DNA of 64,000 nucleotides. Origin: Nitrospirota bacterium. Lineage in GTDB: Bacteria; Nitrospirota; Nitrospiria; Nitrospirales; Nitrospiraceae. The stretch is taken from the NCBI GenBank assembly GCA_040757595.1, contig JBFLWP010000015.1, positions 27,375 to 91,374 of the forward strand, in the 5' to 3' direction. Numbering within the stretch: position 1 is the first letter of the stretch; each line of letters starts with the position of its first letter. The notes beneath the pieces were generated by a model. It did no database searches. It saw nothing but the letters and a program-made list of their open reading frames with translations, and was not told where the DNA came from. This document shows, piece by piece, positions 1 through 8,608 of the stretch. The translations under genes and the position numbers were made by a program.

Positions 1-858
1 CGGTCTGAGGCCGAGCGTCACCGCGGCGCCCTCGAGAAGCCCGCTGGCCGCCGCGAGATCGGTCGGACAGGGGAGCTGAAGCGGACCGGCTACGATCCGT
101 CCGCGCGCGAGGCGTGCCGGCAGCAGGTTCATGCTCGGATACCCGATGAACCCGGCCACGAACGCATTGCCCGGCGCCTCGTACAGGTCCCGGGGCGTGC
201 CGACCTGCTGCAGGCGCCCGTCGCGCAGGACTGCGAGACGGTCGGCCAGCGTCATGGCCTCGGTCTGGTCGTGCGTGACGTAGATCATCGTGATGCCCTC
301 ACGGTCGTGGAGCCGTCGCAGCTCAGCCCGCATGTCGGCCCGCAGTTGCGCATCGAGGTTCGACAACGGCTCGTCCAGGAGGAACACGCGGGGCCTCCGG
401 ATCAGGGCCCGGCCCAGGGCCACCCGCTGCCGCTGGCCGCCGGAGAGCTCCCCCGGCCGCCGGTCCAGGAGCGGCTCGAGCCCGAGGAGGCCGGCCACGC
501 GACGGACCTCGCGCTCCCTGACCGCCCGATCCGGCCGGCTCCGGCGCGGGGCGACGCGCAAGGGGAAGGCCAGGTTGTCCGCCACGGTCATGTGCGGGTA
601 GAGCGCGTAGCTCTGAAACACCAGGGCCACGTCCCGCTCCCGGGGCTCCCACGACGTGACGTCCTGCCCGTCGAAGAGGAGGCACCCGGCCGTGGGTCTC
701 TCGAGGCCCGCGATCAGGTGGAGCAGGGTGGACTTGCCGCAGCCCGAAGGCCCCACGATCGTGAACAGCTCCCCGTCCCGCACGGTGAGCGTGATCCCGG
801 CGAGGATCTCGGAGCCTCCCAGGACCTTGCGCAGCCCTTCCAGCCTGACTTCAGCCAT
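1..858 (-). CDS. ABC transporter ATP-binding protein, sugar (MalK/UgpC) type, 3' end cut by window
   Basis: This is the nucleotide-binding subunit that powers the sugar-type importer encoded just upstream. Reading the minus strand from an ATG at 858 gives 286 residues that run off the window edge. I can read a Walker A (GPSGCGKST, about residues 36-44), the Q-loop FQSYALYPHMT typical of sugar importers, the ABC signature LSGGQRQR, a Walker B ending in LLDEPLSNLDA and the switch histidine in YVTHDQTEA. The C-terminal part is starting the extra regulatory OB-fold of the MalK/UgpC group. A 143-base spacer filled by an inverted heptamer repeat separates it from the permease gene. The substrate cannot be read from the sequence. 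Confidence 0.93.
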   Translation of the reverse strand, partial: MAEVRLEGLRKVLGGSEILAGITLTVRDGELFTIVGPSGCGKSTLLHLIAGLERPTAGCLLFDGQDVTSWEPRERDVALVFQSYALYPHMTVADNLAFPLRVAPRRSRPDRAVREREVRRVAGLLGLEPLLDRRPGELSGGQRQRVALGRALIRRPRVFLLDEPLSNLDAQLRADMRAELRRLHDREGITMIYVTHDQTEAMTLADRLAVLRDGRLQQVGTPRDLYEAPGNAFVAGFIGYPSMNLLPARLARGRIVAGPLQLPCPTDLAAASGLLEGAAVTLGLRP

Positions 859-866
859 CTCAACCC

Positions 867-996
867 GTGACGCGTGATGCGTGATGCGTGATCAGCATGA
901 TGAGTCCGAAAACGCGCAAAGCCTTTTCTCTATAGATTGCGCCGCATCCTTTCTGTTGTCTCTCTTTTTTCCACTCGTCACCCATCACCCGTCACG
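867..996. repeat. inverted heptamer-repeat element 1
   Basis: The left arm (867-894) is four tandem 7-mers of the type GTGACGC/GTGATGC. The right arm (973-996) is the inverted relative, with CACCCAT/CACCCGT units that read GTGACGG/GTGATGG on the other strand. About 78 bases separate the arms. The element fills the gap between the permease and ATPase genes of the ABC operon and could fold in the transcript. Confidence 0.8.
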
Positions 997-1001
997 TCTC
1001 C

Positions 1002-1850
1002 CTACCCTTTCACGCTTCCCGCCGTGAGCCCGGCCACGAGGTGCCGTTGGAACAGGACGGCCAGCAGGACCACCGGGGCCATGACCAGCACCGACGCGGC
1101 CGCGAGGTCGCCCCAGGGGATCTCGTGGAGCCCGGGAAACAGGGCCAGGGCGACGGGAGCCGTTCGCGCAGCCTCGCTGGCGGTCAAGGTCAGGGCGAAC
1201 ATGAATTCGTTCCAGGAAAAAATGAAGACGAGAAGGGCGGCCACGGCCAGCGCGGGCCTCGCCAGCGGCAGAATCACCAGGGCCAGGGCGCGCCAGGGAC
1301 TGCATCCGTCCACCCGCGCGGCCCGGTAGAGATCCGTCGGGATCTGCCGGAAAAAGCTCGTCAGGATCCAGACGGTCAGCGGGAGCGCGTAGGCGGCGTG
1401 GGTCAGGATCAGCGCGGTGAGGGTGTCCCGCAATCCCAGGGCCCGCACGAGCAGATAGAGGGGGCTGATGACGGCGATCGGCGGGAACATGGACGCGCAG
1501 AGCACGACGGCCAGGATCGCACGCTTCCCGCCGACCGGCAGCCTCGCCAGCGCGAAGGAACAGAGCCCGCCGAGGCCGACCGCCAGGACCGTGGCGCCGG
1601 TGGCCACGAGCGCGCTGTTGAGAAGCGCCCGCGGAAGCGAGGGCTCCCCCACGGCCGCCCGGTAGTGGCTGGCCGTGGGCTCCCCTGGCAGCAGCGGCGG
1701 AAGCCGGATCAACTCGGCGTCCGGCTTGAGAGAGGTGACCGCTTGCCACACGGCCGGGCCGACGCAGAAGACGCAGGCGAGGGCCAGGAGCGCGCGCCCG
1801 ATCTGGACCTTGGCCGCGTTGGTGCCTCTGTGGCTTCGCCCCTCGGTCAT
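1002..1850 (-). CDS. ABC transporter permease, MalG-type
   Basis: Second inner-membrane permease of the sugar-type ABC importer, 282 residues. About six hydrophobic helices are visible, beginning at residue 15 or so. The cytoplasmic EAA loop reads YRAARVDGCSPWRALALVILP, with the conserved glycine that docks on the ATPase. The start at 1850 is preferred over upstream starts because it overlaps the stop of the previous permease as ATGA (1847-1850), implying translational coupling. The order SBP, permease, permease, ATPase is that of CUT1 importers for oligosaccharides or glycerol-phosphate. Confidence 0.92.
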   Translation of the reverse strand: MTEGRSHRGTNAAKVQIGRALLALACVFCVGPAVWQAVTSLKPDAELIRLPPLLPGEPTASHYRAAVGEPSLPRALLNSALVATGATVLAVGLGGLCSFALARLPVGGKRAILAVVLCASMFPPIAVISPLYLLVRALGLRDTLTALILTHAAYALPLTVWILTSFFRQIPTDLYRAARVDGCSPWRALALVILPLARPALAVAALLVFIFSWNEFMFALTLTASEAARTAPVALALFPGLHEIPWGDLAAASVLVMAPVVLLAVLFQRHLVAGLTAGSVKG

Positions 1851-2779
1851 GATGCTATCTCCCTCAGGTGCCGGCGCAGCAGCAGGAGATAGCCGGCTGT
1901 CAGGGCCAGAACGACCAGGAACATGGCCGTGGCGAGCGTCGAGCCGTAGCCGAACTGCAGGGTTTGGAACAGGGTCTTGTACGCGTAGATCGAAAGCGTT
2001 TCCGTGCCGTTCCCCGGGCCGCCGCCCGTCAGCACGTACACCGCGTCGAAGATCCGGACCGCGTCCATCGTGCGGAAGACGAGCACGATCAGGATCACCG
2101 GCAGGAGCAACGGCAGCGTCAGGTGCCGGAAGACGGCCCATCGGCCGGCCCCGTCGGCCCGGGCGGCCAGGTACAGGTCGCGCGGAATCGTCTTCAGCCC
2201 GGCGAGCAGGAGGAGCGCCGCGAAAGGCGTGGTCTTCCAGACGTCCATCAGGACGGCGGCATGGAGGGCCCGGACCGGGTCGTCGAGCCAGTTGATCGGC
2301 GAGGACACGAGGCCTGTCGCCTGCAGGAGATAATTGAGCAACCCGTAGTCGGGATGGTACAGCCAGCTCCACATCTGGGCCGAGACCACGGTGGGAACCG
2401 CCCAGGGGATCAGCACGGCCGCCTGGACCCACCGTGCCTCCGCGGCGCGGCCGTTCAGCACGCGGTCCAGCAACAGGGCCAGGCCGAGCCCAAGAAACAG
2501 CTCCGCCGCAACCGAGAGCCCCGTGAAGTGGAGCGTCGTCCGGCAGGCGGCCCAGAATCGCTCGTCCCCCCACAGGAGCCAGTAGTTGCGCGCGCCCGCG
2601 AACTCGCTGATCCCGAAGATCGGCAGCCGCCGATGGAAGCTCAGCCAGACGGCGCCGAGGAGCGGGGCGAGAGCCAGCAATCCCACGAGGAACAGGGCCG
2701 GCCCGGCGAAGAGGGCTCCCCAGGCTCTCTCCGAGATCCCCCGGCGCGACGCGCCCCGATGGCCGTCCCTTCCGTTCAT
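1847..2779 (-). CDS. ABC transporter permease, MalF/UgpA-type
   Basis: First permease of the sugar-type ABC importer, 310 residues. The N-terminus is short, polar and arginine-rich, followed by six predicted membrane helices. The EAA loop is visible as YLAARADGAGRWAVFRHLTLP, followed by the helix LLLPVILIVLVFRTMDAVRIFD. The segment YVLTGGGPGNGTETLSIYAY is characteristic of this permease family. The start at 2779 overlaps the stop of the substrate-binding-protein gene (ATGA, 2776-2779) and the stop overlaps the next permease, so the three genes are translationally coupled. Confidence 0.93.
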   Translation of the reverse strand: MNGRDGHRGASRRGISERAWGALFAGPALFLVGLLALAPLLGAVWLSFHRRLPIFGISEFAGARNYWLLWGDERFWAACRTTLHFTGLSVAAELFLGLGLALLLDRVLNGRAAEARWVQAAVLIPWAVPTVVSAQMWSWLYHPDYGLLNYLLQATGLVSSPINWLDDPVRALHAAVLMDVWKTTPFAALLLLAGLKTIPRDLYLAARADGAGRWAVFRHLTLPLLLPVILIVLVFRTMDAVRIFDAVYVLTGGGPGNGTETLSIYAYKTLFQTLQFGYGSTLATAMFLVVLALTAGYLLLLRRHLREIAS

Positions 2780-4053
2780 CCCCTCTCCCACGGTCTCGAG
2801 CCCAGCAGCGCCCCGACCTGCCGCTTGGCCGAGGCCAGCGCCTCCTCCGGCGACTTCGCGGCGACCAGGGCGGCGCTCAGCTCCGGCTGCAGGATGTGCG
2901 ACAGGGTGAGGTAATAGGGAGTCACGGGTCTGGATCTGGCCGCGGACAGCACCGGGAGCAGGTCGCGCAGCCAGGGCTTGGCCTCCATCAGCGCCGCGTC
3001 GCGGTAGAGGTCGCGGCGGGCCGGCTGGTATCCCAGATCGAGCGTCAAGCGCCGCTGGACCTCCGGCGAGGTCAGGTACCGGATCAGGGCCTGGGCCTCG
3101 CGGGGGTGCGCGGCGCGCTTCGGCACGGCCAGCAGCCAGCCGCCGAGCGCTGAGACCGACTCGTGTCCCGGGAACGCCGGCAGCGGGGCCAGCCCCACCT
3201 TGTCCCGCACCGGCGAGCCGTCCTGCTGCAGGAGTGTCCAGGCGTACGACCAGTTCCGCATGAAGATCGCGCGGCCGGCCCCGAACAGGCGGCGGGTCGT
3301 CTCCTCGTCCGCCGTGGCCACGGACGCGGGAGAGACCGCCTCGCCGACCAGCCGGCGCATGAACGAGACCGCCTGCGCGGCGTCCGCCCCGCCTTCCAGG
3401 AGGTCCGCTCCCCCTCCCCATGCCAATTCGTGCGCCACGCAGACCAGCCCCTCATACTGCTTTCCCTGCCAGAGGAACCCTTGCAAGCCCGGATCGCGCT
3501 CGCCTCGCTGGATCGCGTGGACGGCCGCGACCAGCTCCGGCCAGGTCCTCGGCGGCGCGAGCCCGTACCGTTCCAGGAGATCGCGCCGGTAGTACAACAG
3601 GCCCGCCTCCATGTACCAAGGGATCGCGTACAGCCGTCCTGCGTAGGTCGCCGCCCGGATCATCTCAGGAAACTGGTCCTCGCGCTCCGCAGGCTGCAAC
3701 AGGTGGTCCAACTCGGCGAGCCAGCCGGCCCGCGCGAACTCCTGTGCCCAGATCACGTCGACCGCCAGGAGGTCGAAGGCCACGCTACGACCCTCCAGAT
3801 TGACCACGTAGAACTGGTGCTGCTGATCGGTGGAGGCGGGCAGCACCTCCTCCTTGACGACGACTCCCGGAGTGCGCCGCTCGAAGTCCCGCAGGAGGGC
3901 CGTGAAGGCTTCGGGATCGCCGGCGAATTTGCCGTGCTTGAACACGATCGTGATCGTCCCGGAATCCTGGGGCGGGGGCGCAGAGCCGGCGGTGCAGCCG
4001 GCGAGGAGCGCCAGCGCGACAAGCAGCACCCCTTGGCTGGAGAAGGTTGACAT
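2776..4053 (-). CDS. ABC transporter substrate-binding lipoprotein, sugar type
   Basis: Periplasmic, lipid-anchored solute receptor, 425 residues, first gene of the importer operon. A type II signal peptide ends in LALLAGC with the lipidated cysteine at residue 20. The mature protein has the extracellular solute-binding family 1 look: ITIVFKHGK at the start, the IPWYMEAGLLYYRRDLLERYG segment and a YLTSPEVQRR motif near the C-terminus. I place the start at 4053 rather than an in-frame ATG 45 bases upstream, because GGAG lies about 8 bases before it and the signal peptide then begins normally. The substrate is unknown; an oligosaccharide or polyol is likely from family. Confidence 0.9.
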   Translation of the reverse strand: MSTFSSQGVLLVALALLAGCTAGSAPPPQDSGTITIVFKHGKFAGDPEAFTALLRDFERRTPGVVVKEEVLPASTDQQHQFYVVNLEGRSVAFDLLAVDVIWAQEFARAGWLAELDHLLQPAEREDQFPEMIRAATYAGRLYAIPWYMEAGLLYYRRDLLERYGLAPPRTWPELVAAVHAIQRGERDPGLQGFLWQGKQYEGLVCVAHELAWGGGADLLEGGADAAQAVSFMRRLVGEAVSPASVATADEETTRRLFGAGRAIFMRNWSYAWTLLQQDGSPVRDKVGLAPLPAFPGHESVSALGGWLLAVPKRAAHPREAQALIRYLTSPEVQRRLTLDLGYQPARRDLYRDAALMEAKPWLRDLLPVLSAARSRPVTPYYLTLSHILQPELSAALVAAKSPEEALASAKRQVGALLGSRPWERG

Positions 4054-4355
4054 GGGACTGCTCCGCGAGGGTGGGGTTTCCCGATAATCTGCCGTCACCT
4101 TGGACGACCTTATTCCGTCACCGACCGGTGCGTCAACCGGTTCCTGGTCTGGGCCGGGGGGAGCGGTCTCGCCGGGGCTCGTTCCTCGTTCGAGGAGGGA
4201 CGCGAGGATGCTGGCGGCGCTTCGTTCCCGACGATGGCGGATGGCGCAAGGGAAGTGCCGGCGAGATGCGGGCGGACGGGGCGGATTGGCCCGCCGCTCC
4301 CCCTTTCTGGCGAGCGGGCGGCCTGACCAATCCCGTTGGGTCCCGGAGGGGGAAA
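4054..4355. other. gene-free spacer between ABC operon and coiled-coil gene
   Basis: I see no convincing gene here. It must contain the promoter of the minus-strand ABC operon. A weak candidate lies at about 4107-4135 on the minus strand (TTGACG, 17 bases, ATAAGG), but it is too poor to annotate separately. Open frames across the region are GC-driven shadows without ribosome-binding sites. Confidence 0.5.
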
Positions 4356-4397
4356 CGGTCGAGCCGGCCTTCGCCTGAGCGCGTGCCGGCTCGACCG
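4356..4397 (-). terminator. 13-bp perfect inverted repeat, possible terminator
   Basis: CGGTCGAGCCGGC at 4356-4368 is repeated perfectly inverted at 4385-4397, with a 16-base loop. It lies 25 bases beyond the stop codon of the minus-strand coiled-coil gene and is followed on that strand by GTTTCCCCC. The T-tract is poor, so it may be a transcript-stabilising stem rather than a true intrinsic terminator. Confidence 0.5.
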
Positions 4398-4422
4398 ATG
4401 TCCCGCGACGAAGCGGAGCGGC

Positions 4423-5817
4423 TTACTTCCCTGCCGGTCCGTTTCTCGTCAGGGTGACCGCCTTGACGATCTTCTCCCGCTTGAGCGACTCGAAGAAGCC
4501 TTCGGGCGTCTGAGGCTTGGGCAGGTTGACCTCGACGTTGTACCACCCGGCGTTGGTCGGCCCGCGGCGGCCCTGGATGGCGTGGATCAGCCGCTCGATG
4601 TTCTCCTCGGAGGTGCCGTCCTGGAAGGAGACCCAGAAGGTGAAGGGCTGCGCTTCCACCTCTCCCGCCTTGGCCGGGACCGAGGTGGGGCCGGGCAGGA
4701 CCGTGACCTCCGCCACCTCGGCGGTCTTGCGCTCCGCCTCCTGCGGCGACAGGATCCGGGCCATGACGACCGCCTGCTGCTTGAGCCCCTGCTCGACTTC
4801 CCGGCTTTTGAGCGCCGCGACTTCGCGGCTCAGCACGTCCCTGGCGGCCACCAGTTGCTGGACTTGGCTCCGGAGCTGCGCGCGCTCCTTCTCGTCGCCG
4901 ATTTGAGCCAGGCGCACATGCCGCTCGACGGCGTCCTCGAATCCTTTCCTCGAATCGCCGACGAGTTGCCGCAGGGCCGCGGCGTCGGTCCGGACCCGTT
5001 GATCCATCGCCTCCACCGCCTGGTGCACTTGAGCGATCTGCTGTTGCTGGGCCTGGAGGGTCTGGGTCGAAGCCTGCTGGGCCTGCGCCAGCCTCGCCAC
5101 GGCCCGGTGCACCTGCGCGGCCTCCTGCTGGGCCTCGGAGGCTTGGGTCGAGACCTGTTGAGCCTGCGCCAACCTGGCCAGCACCTGCTCCTGCCTGGCG
5201 ATGGTCTCCTCCATCGCCGCCAGCTTCTGGGTGGTGGATTCGACGATGGGCAGGATACGGGCGGTCTGGCCTCCGGGCTCGGACCTGGTGGTCAGCCGGT
5301 CGGCCACCAGAAAGGCGACCGCCGTCGCCAGCACCACCTGGGCGGCGAGGGAGAGGCCCGGCCGGAATCCGAGAACCCTGGCATCCGTCTGGCCGTCCCA
5401 CCGACCGCCAGTGGCAACCCCCGTCACCAGACTTCTGATGCGCTGCCGCGCCGGGCTGACCGCGTGACAGGCCACCTGCAGGATCCCCCGATCCGATTGG
5501 TTTCGCAGATGCGCTTCGACCAGGAAGCGTCCGGCGTGGAACCGCTCCTGCTTCACGCCGGTTCCGTCCAGGCAGAGGGCGCCGGCCAGCCGGCCCGCCG
5601 CCGTCCGGATTTCCACCAGGTGGATGGGCCGCTCCTGGCTCGTGAACGCCAGCGTCACGCGTGACTCGCTGCACTCCAACGTGCCCACGCACTCTTGGTT
5701 GACGAAGACCTGGAGCGAGCCGGGCTCCTCCTGCCGCACCAGGTTCACGTCCGTGCGGAGTTGCTCAAGCAGATGTTCCCGATAGATGCTGAGCTCGTCG
5801 TCCCGTTTCGTTTCCAT
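4423..5817 (-). CDS. single-pass membrane protein with long periplasmic coiled coil, putative anti-sigma-like partner
   Basis: 464 residues, no family I can name. Residues 1 to about 150 form a soluble domain, and a single membrane helix follows (LSLAAQVVLATAVAFLVADRL). Next comes a long Q/A/E-rich coiled coil, then a compact C-terminal domain ending in a segment about FQDGTSEENIERLIHAIQ. The coiled coil contains a tandem duplication of about 29 residues (ARLAQAQQ-STQ---AQQ---AQVH-AV, twice), also visible in the DNA around 5040-5190. The start at 5817 has GGAGG six bases upstream. It overlaps the upstream HTH gene by 53 bases, so the two are probably co-translated; the topology resembles membrane regulators such as anti-sigma factors, which is inference. 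Confidence 0.8.
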   Translation of the reverse strand: METKRDDELSIYREHLLEQLRTDVNLVRQEEPGSLQVFVNQECVGTLECSESRVTLAFTSQERPIHLVEIRTAAGRLAGALCLDGTGVKQERFHAGRFLVEAHLRNQSDRGILQVACHAVSPARQRIRSLVTGVATGGRWDGQTDARVLGFRPGLSLAAQVVLATAVAFLVADRLTTRSEPGGQTARILPIVESTTQKLAAMEETIARQEQVLARLAQAQQVSTQASEAQQEAAQVHRAVARLAQAQQASTQTLQAQQQQIAQVHQAVEAMDQRVRTDAAALRQLVGDSRKGFEDAVERHVRLAQIGDEKERAQLRSQVQQLVAARDVLSREVAALKSREVEQGLKQQAVVMARILSPQEAERKTAEVAEVTVLPGPTSVPAKAGEVEAQPFTFWVSFQDGTSEENIERLIHAIQGRRGPTNAGWYNVEVNLPKPQTPEGFFESLKREKIVKAVTLTRNGPAGK

Positions 5818-6691
5818 TGTTTCCTCCGGTCTCTCCCAGGACAAGGGTCAGGAATCGGCCCTTCACGAGCGGGCGCACGTGAAGGTCAACCTGGGGCGCT
5901 GGTCTGCGTTCCGTCCCGTCCGTCCGCAGCGCATGAACCTCCAAGAGACAGTTCCGGCACATCGCCAGGTGCCAGATCCGGTAGTCGAGTCCGTAGCCTT
6001 CCTTGAACAGGTCGGCCCATTCCTCGCGCGACCGGCAGGGGAAGTGCTGGGGCTCGCTCTTCCGGTAGTGGGTCTGGACGACCAGGAGGAGCCGCTCGGC
6101 CTCGCCTTTGAGCCGGTCCGGATGCTGTTGCTTCTGCGTTTCGATCTCTTGAAGGTCCTGGTCCGTGAGCCCGATCTCCTCGATCGTCCTCTGCCAACCG
6201 GTCCGGCGCCATCGCTCGAAATTCTTGTAGACGCGCTGGCTCTCGACGGAACCGAGCCCGAGCAGCCGCGCCACCTGGCCCTGGCCCAATCCGTAGAAGT
6301 GGTAGAACAGGGCGATCAACGCGTCCCGGCTGATCACGGCCCGCGACGCGAGGCCGTCGAGGAAGCGGCCCAGCGGAGACAGGAGGTCCTTGTGGTAGCA
6401 GAGCGGCTCCGGCTGACTGAAGTACTTGGTGACCAGGCTTTCCAGCAGCAGGAAGGGACGGCACGGGACTTCGGAGCGCCCGCAGGCGAGGAATCGCTCC
6501 ACGAGGTCGTAGCCCCACCGGAGAGCCAACTTCTCGTGGGCGACGTCCTCCTGCCACTGTCCGGTCTCGCGCAGGAACCGCCTGGTCTGGGCGGTGGCCC
6601 GGTCGAGGAGCTCCGGCAGGGCCTCGGTTGCGACCCGGTCGAACTCCTCGGCGGTGGTCACCAGCATGCTGAGCGGGGAAGATAGACCCAT
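5765..6691 (-). CDS. HTH protein with sigma-70 region-4-like motif
   Basis: 308 residues from the ATG at 6691; an ATG at 6784 would add 31 residues and cannot be excluded. The middle carries a helix-turn-helix segment, ALIALFYHFYGLGQGQVARL followed by LGLGSVESQRVYKNFERWRR, which looks like region 4 of a sigma factor where the recognition helix follows a G-Q-A-R-L turn. The C-terminal third contains HLAMCRNCLLEVHAL, a possible half zinc ribbon. No region-2 signature is visible, so it is not an ordinary ECF sigma factor. The 53-base overlap with the downstream membrane coiled-coil gene argues that both act together, perhaps as a regulator and its membrane sensor. Confidence 0.75.
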   Translation of the reverse strand: MGLSSPLSMLVTTAEEFDRVATEALPELLDRATAQTRRFLRETGQWQEDVAHEKLALRWGYDLVERFLACGRSEVPCRPFLLLESLVTKYFSQPEPLCYHKDLLSPLGRFLDGLASRAVISRDALIALFYHFYGLGQGQVARLLGLGSVESQRVYKNFERWRRTGWQRTIEEIGLTDQDLQEIETQKQQHPDRLKGEAERLLLVVQTHYRKSEPQHFPCRSREEWADLFKEGYGLDYRIWHLAMCRNCLLEVHALRTDGTERRPAPQVDLHVRPLVKGRFLTLVLGETGGNNGNETGRRAQHLSGTSA

Positions 6692-6889
6692 TATGGTTCC
6701 CACGGGCACCTTTTCCCAATCCGCTTTAGTATGCCATAACTTGCCGCCATCAGCTATTCGGCGAAGATCGTGAGCTTTGGACATTTTGGACTACCTGGCA
6801 GAGGTTTTGTCCATATCGGCGTGTATTGTGAAGGCCCCTTCGATGCCCATGTTCTCTCAGAAAAAGAGAGGATGCCGTCGTTTTTCCCC

Positions 6890-6918
6890 TTGACCTTGCG
6901 CGGGTATCCTGCTATCAC
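6890..6918 (+). promoter_or_regulatory. sigma-70-type promoter for the small lysine-rich gene
   Basis: TTGACC at 6890-6895 and TATCAC at 6913-6918 are 17 bases apart. The predicted start near 6925 leaves a leader of about 68 bases before the ATG at 6993. Confidence 0.6.
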
Positions 6919-6992
6919 TGACGGCCCGATTAGGCGACCGAGGGGCTCCATCCCCGGATCAATCACATTCATCTTTCTAAGGAGGGCTCGAC

Positions 6993-7178
6993 ATGAAGAA
7001 GCTCGTTGGCATGATGGCGCTGGCGCTGGCGTTGACCTTCGGCATGGGGACCGTCACCACCTTCGCGGGCAACCCGGCTCCGGCTGGCGACAAAGAGAAG
7101 AAGGATAAGAAGGGCGGCAAGCTCGTCTTCGCGGGCGACAAGAAGGACGAGAAGAAGGACAAGAAGGGCGGCAAGTAA
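6993..7178 (+). CDS. small exported lysine-rich protein
   Basis: 61 residues. A clear signal peptide (MKKLVGMMALALALTFGMG, cleavage probably after TTFA-G) is followed by a tail made of two near repeats, GDKEKKDKKGGK and GDKKDEKKDKKGGK. The mature peptide is only about 35 residues and almost entirely Lys, Asp, Glu and Gly. AAGGAGG lies 8 bases before the ATG, a promoter lies upstream and a GC-rich stem-loop lies just downstream, so it is a stand-alone expressed gene despite its size. The function is unknown; a strongly cationic, disordered periplasmic peptide that binds anions or metal-phosphate is possible. Confidence 0.8.
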   Translation: MKKLVGMMALALALTFGMGTVTTFAGNPAPAGDKEKKDKKGGKLVFAGDKKDEKKDKKGGK

Positions 7179-7189
7179 TAACGTTATGG

Positions 7190-7213
7190 GGCGCGGCCCC
7201 GCGCCGCGCCCCT
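7190..7213 (+). terminator. GC-rich stem-loop terminator
   Basis: GGGGCGCGGC and its inverted partner ending in GCGCCCC form a strong stem right after the stop of the small lysine-rich gene. A pyrimidine-rich TTCCCTTCTCCC tract follows, so it is probably an intrinsic terminator. Confidence 0.65.
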
Positions 7214-7357
7214 TCCCTTCTCCCCCACGTCCCGTTTTTTCCTCTCCCCTTAGCCCAGCGTTTTCGACTGCTGGATTATCTCCTGAAAGCCGGGCGAAAC
7301 CGGGCAGCGATCACCTTGCGTCGCGCTGGTTCATCGATCGGGCGCGTTGCCGTCGGG

Positions 7358-8374
7358 TCAGGGTCCGGGTAGGACGTGCAACTCGATGCGGCGGTTGTTC
7401 CGCCGGTCCGCCTCGGTCCGCTCGGCCTTCAGCGGCTTCGTGTCCGCGAAGCTGACGATGCGGAGACGGTCCGGTGCCAGGCCGGGTGGCTCCAACAGGT
7501 AAGCCGCCACCTTGCCGCCGCGCAGGGCCGCCAGTTCCCAGTTGGACCGGGGCCGGCCCGGCTTTCGCCCGACGACGGGTCGGCCGTCCGTATGGCTGCG
7601 GACCTCGACCGTGGCCTGAGGCATGGAAGCCAGAACCAGCTTGATCGGCGCAAGCACCTGCCGGCCGGCGGGCGTGAGGTCCTGCTCGGGCGAGAAGAGC
7701 GCGTCGGTCTGGAGGAGGATGACCAAGGGGGCCGCCTCGCCGTCGGTCCGGCGCGGTACGACCGCTGCCACAATCTCTTGAAGACTCTGCCGCGCCACTG
7801 GCGGCTCCGCCGCAGAGGGCTCCTTCGGGAGGGCCGTTTCCTGGGACATGTCCCGGCAAGCGGTGGACGCGGTGGAGAGGGGCGCCGCCCCCGGTTGGAC
7901 CGGGGCTTCTGATTGAACGGGCTTCGCCGGCTCCTGAGTCTGCGATGGCTGCAGCGGCTGTTCCACCGGCGCGACCTGTTTGCTCAAGGCGCGCACCTGC
8001 TCCTCGGCCGCCCGCTGCGCCGCCACCGCCTGCTCCCGCTGGGTCTCGCTGTTCTTGAGCTGTTGCTCCAGTGAGGCGATCCGGTCGGCCAGCTCTTTCA
8101 TCTGATCGTCCGCCGCCCCGCGGGCGACCATCGCCTCTTCCTGGACCCTGCGCGCCGTGTCGAGCGCGAACCGGGCGGCGTCGAGCTGCTTCCGCAAACG
8201 GCCCAACTCTTCCTCGCACGGCACCGGGCCATGAGAGGCCTGCTGGACTGCCTGGGGTGCGTGGGGAGACGGATCGGGCTGCCCGGTGCCGGAGGTCGCG
8301 CAGCCGGCCGCCAGGCCGGCGGTCAGAAGCAGGAGCGGACCGGTGAGAAGGAAGAAGCGGATAAAGCCGTTCAT
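7358..8374 (-). CDS. OmpA/MotB-domain lipoprotein with coiled-coil stalk
   Basis: 338 residues. A lipoprotein signal peptide ends in GLAAGC with the lipidated cysteine at residue 25. Residues about 50-140 form a charged coiled coil ([16 protein letters not shown] and similar), followed by a P/Q/A-rich linker. The C-terminal 130 residues are an OmpA-like peptidoglycan-binding domain: [31 protein letters not shown], then [15 protein letters not shown] and [13 protein letters not shown]. The family anchors the outer membrane to the cell wall. The expected NxxLSxxRA helix is altered to [10 protein letters not shown], so diaminopimelate binding may differ. It is a single gene, convergent with the small exported protein. 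Confidence 0.88.
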   Translation of the reverse strand: MNGFIRFFLLTGPLLLLTAGLAAGCATSGTGQPDPSPHAPQAVQQASHGPVPCEEELGRLRKQLDAARFALDTARRVQEEAMVARGAADDQMKELADRIASLEQQLKNSETQREQAVAAQRAAEEQVRALSKQVAPVEQPLQPSQTQEPAKPVQSEAPVQPGAAPLSTASTACRDMSQETALPKEPSAAEPPVARQSLQEIVAAVVPRRTDGEAAPLVILLQTDALFSPEQDLTPAGRQVLAPIKLVLASMPQATVEVRSHTDGRPVVGRKPGRPRSNWELAALRGGKVAAYLLEPPGLAPDRLRIVSFADTKPLKAERTEADRRNNRRIELHVLPGP

Positions 8375-8484
8375 GAAAACCTGCCCGTATGACCCGTATG
8401 AATGGGTCCAGGCTAGGCGGTCCGCCCGGGCGAGTCAAGTCGTCGCCCGCTCGAGGGCCGGGAGTGAAGGAGTTCAGGGAGGGA

Positions 8485-8569
8485 TGGTGCCGAAGGCGGG
8501 ACTTGAACCCGCACGGGTTACCCCACACGCCCCTCAAACGTGCGCGTCTGCCAATTCCGCCACTTCGGC
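8485..8569 (-). tRNA. tRNA-Leu(GAG), CCA encoded
   Basis: On the minus strand the acceptor GCCGAAG pairs with CTTCGGC, followed by discriminator A and an encoded CCA. The anticodon stem CACGT/GCGTG encloses the loop TTGAGGG, giving anticodon GAG. A long variable arm and GGTTCAAGTCC in the T-loop fit the class II leucine tRNA. A near-consensus promoter lies directly upstream. Confidence 0.96.
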
Positions 8570-8578
8570 GCCGGGCGC

Positions 8579-8608
8579 ATTATAGGGAGGGGTCAAAAGG
8601 CTTGTCAA
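8579..8608 (-). promoter_or_regulatory. consensus sigma-70 promoter for tRNA-Leu(GAG)
   Basis: On the minus strand TTGACA (8608-8603) and TATAAT (8584-8579) are 18 bases apart, both perfect matches to the housekeeping consensus. The tRNA 5' end is ten bases beyond the -10 box. The -35 box overlaps that of the oppositely directed promoter. Confidence 0.85.

Noticed and set aside
271..870. Plus-strand 199-residue frame and the many other long antisense frames across the window
   Set aside because: They are shadows of real genes in GC-rich DNA. The minus-strand ATPase, permeases and other enzymes have full motifs; the antisense products are Arg/Pro/Gly-rich and lack starts with ribosome-binding sites.
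867..996. CRISPR array
   Set aside because: The repeats are 7 bases without spacers of constant length, and no cas genes are in the window.
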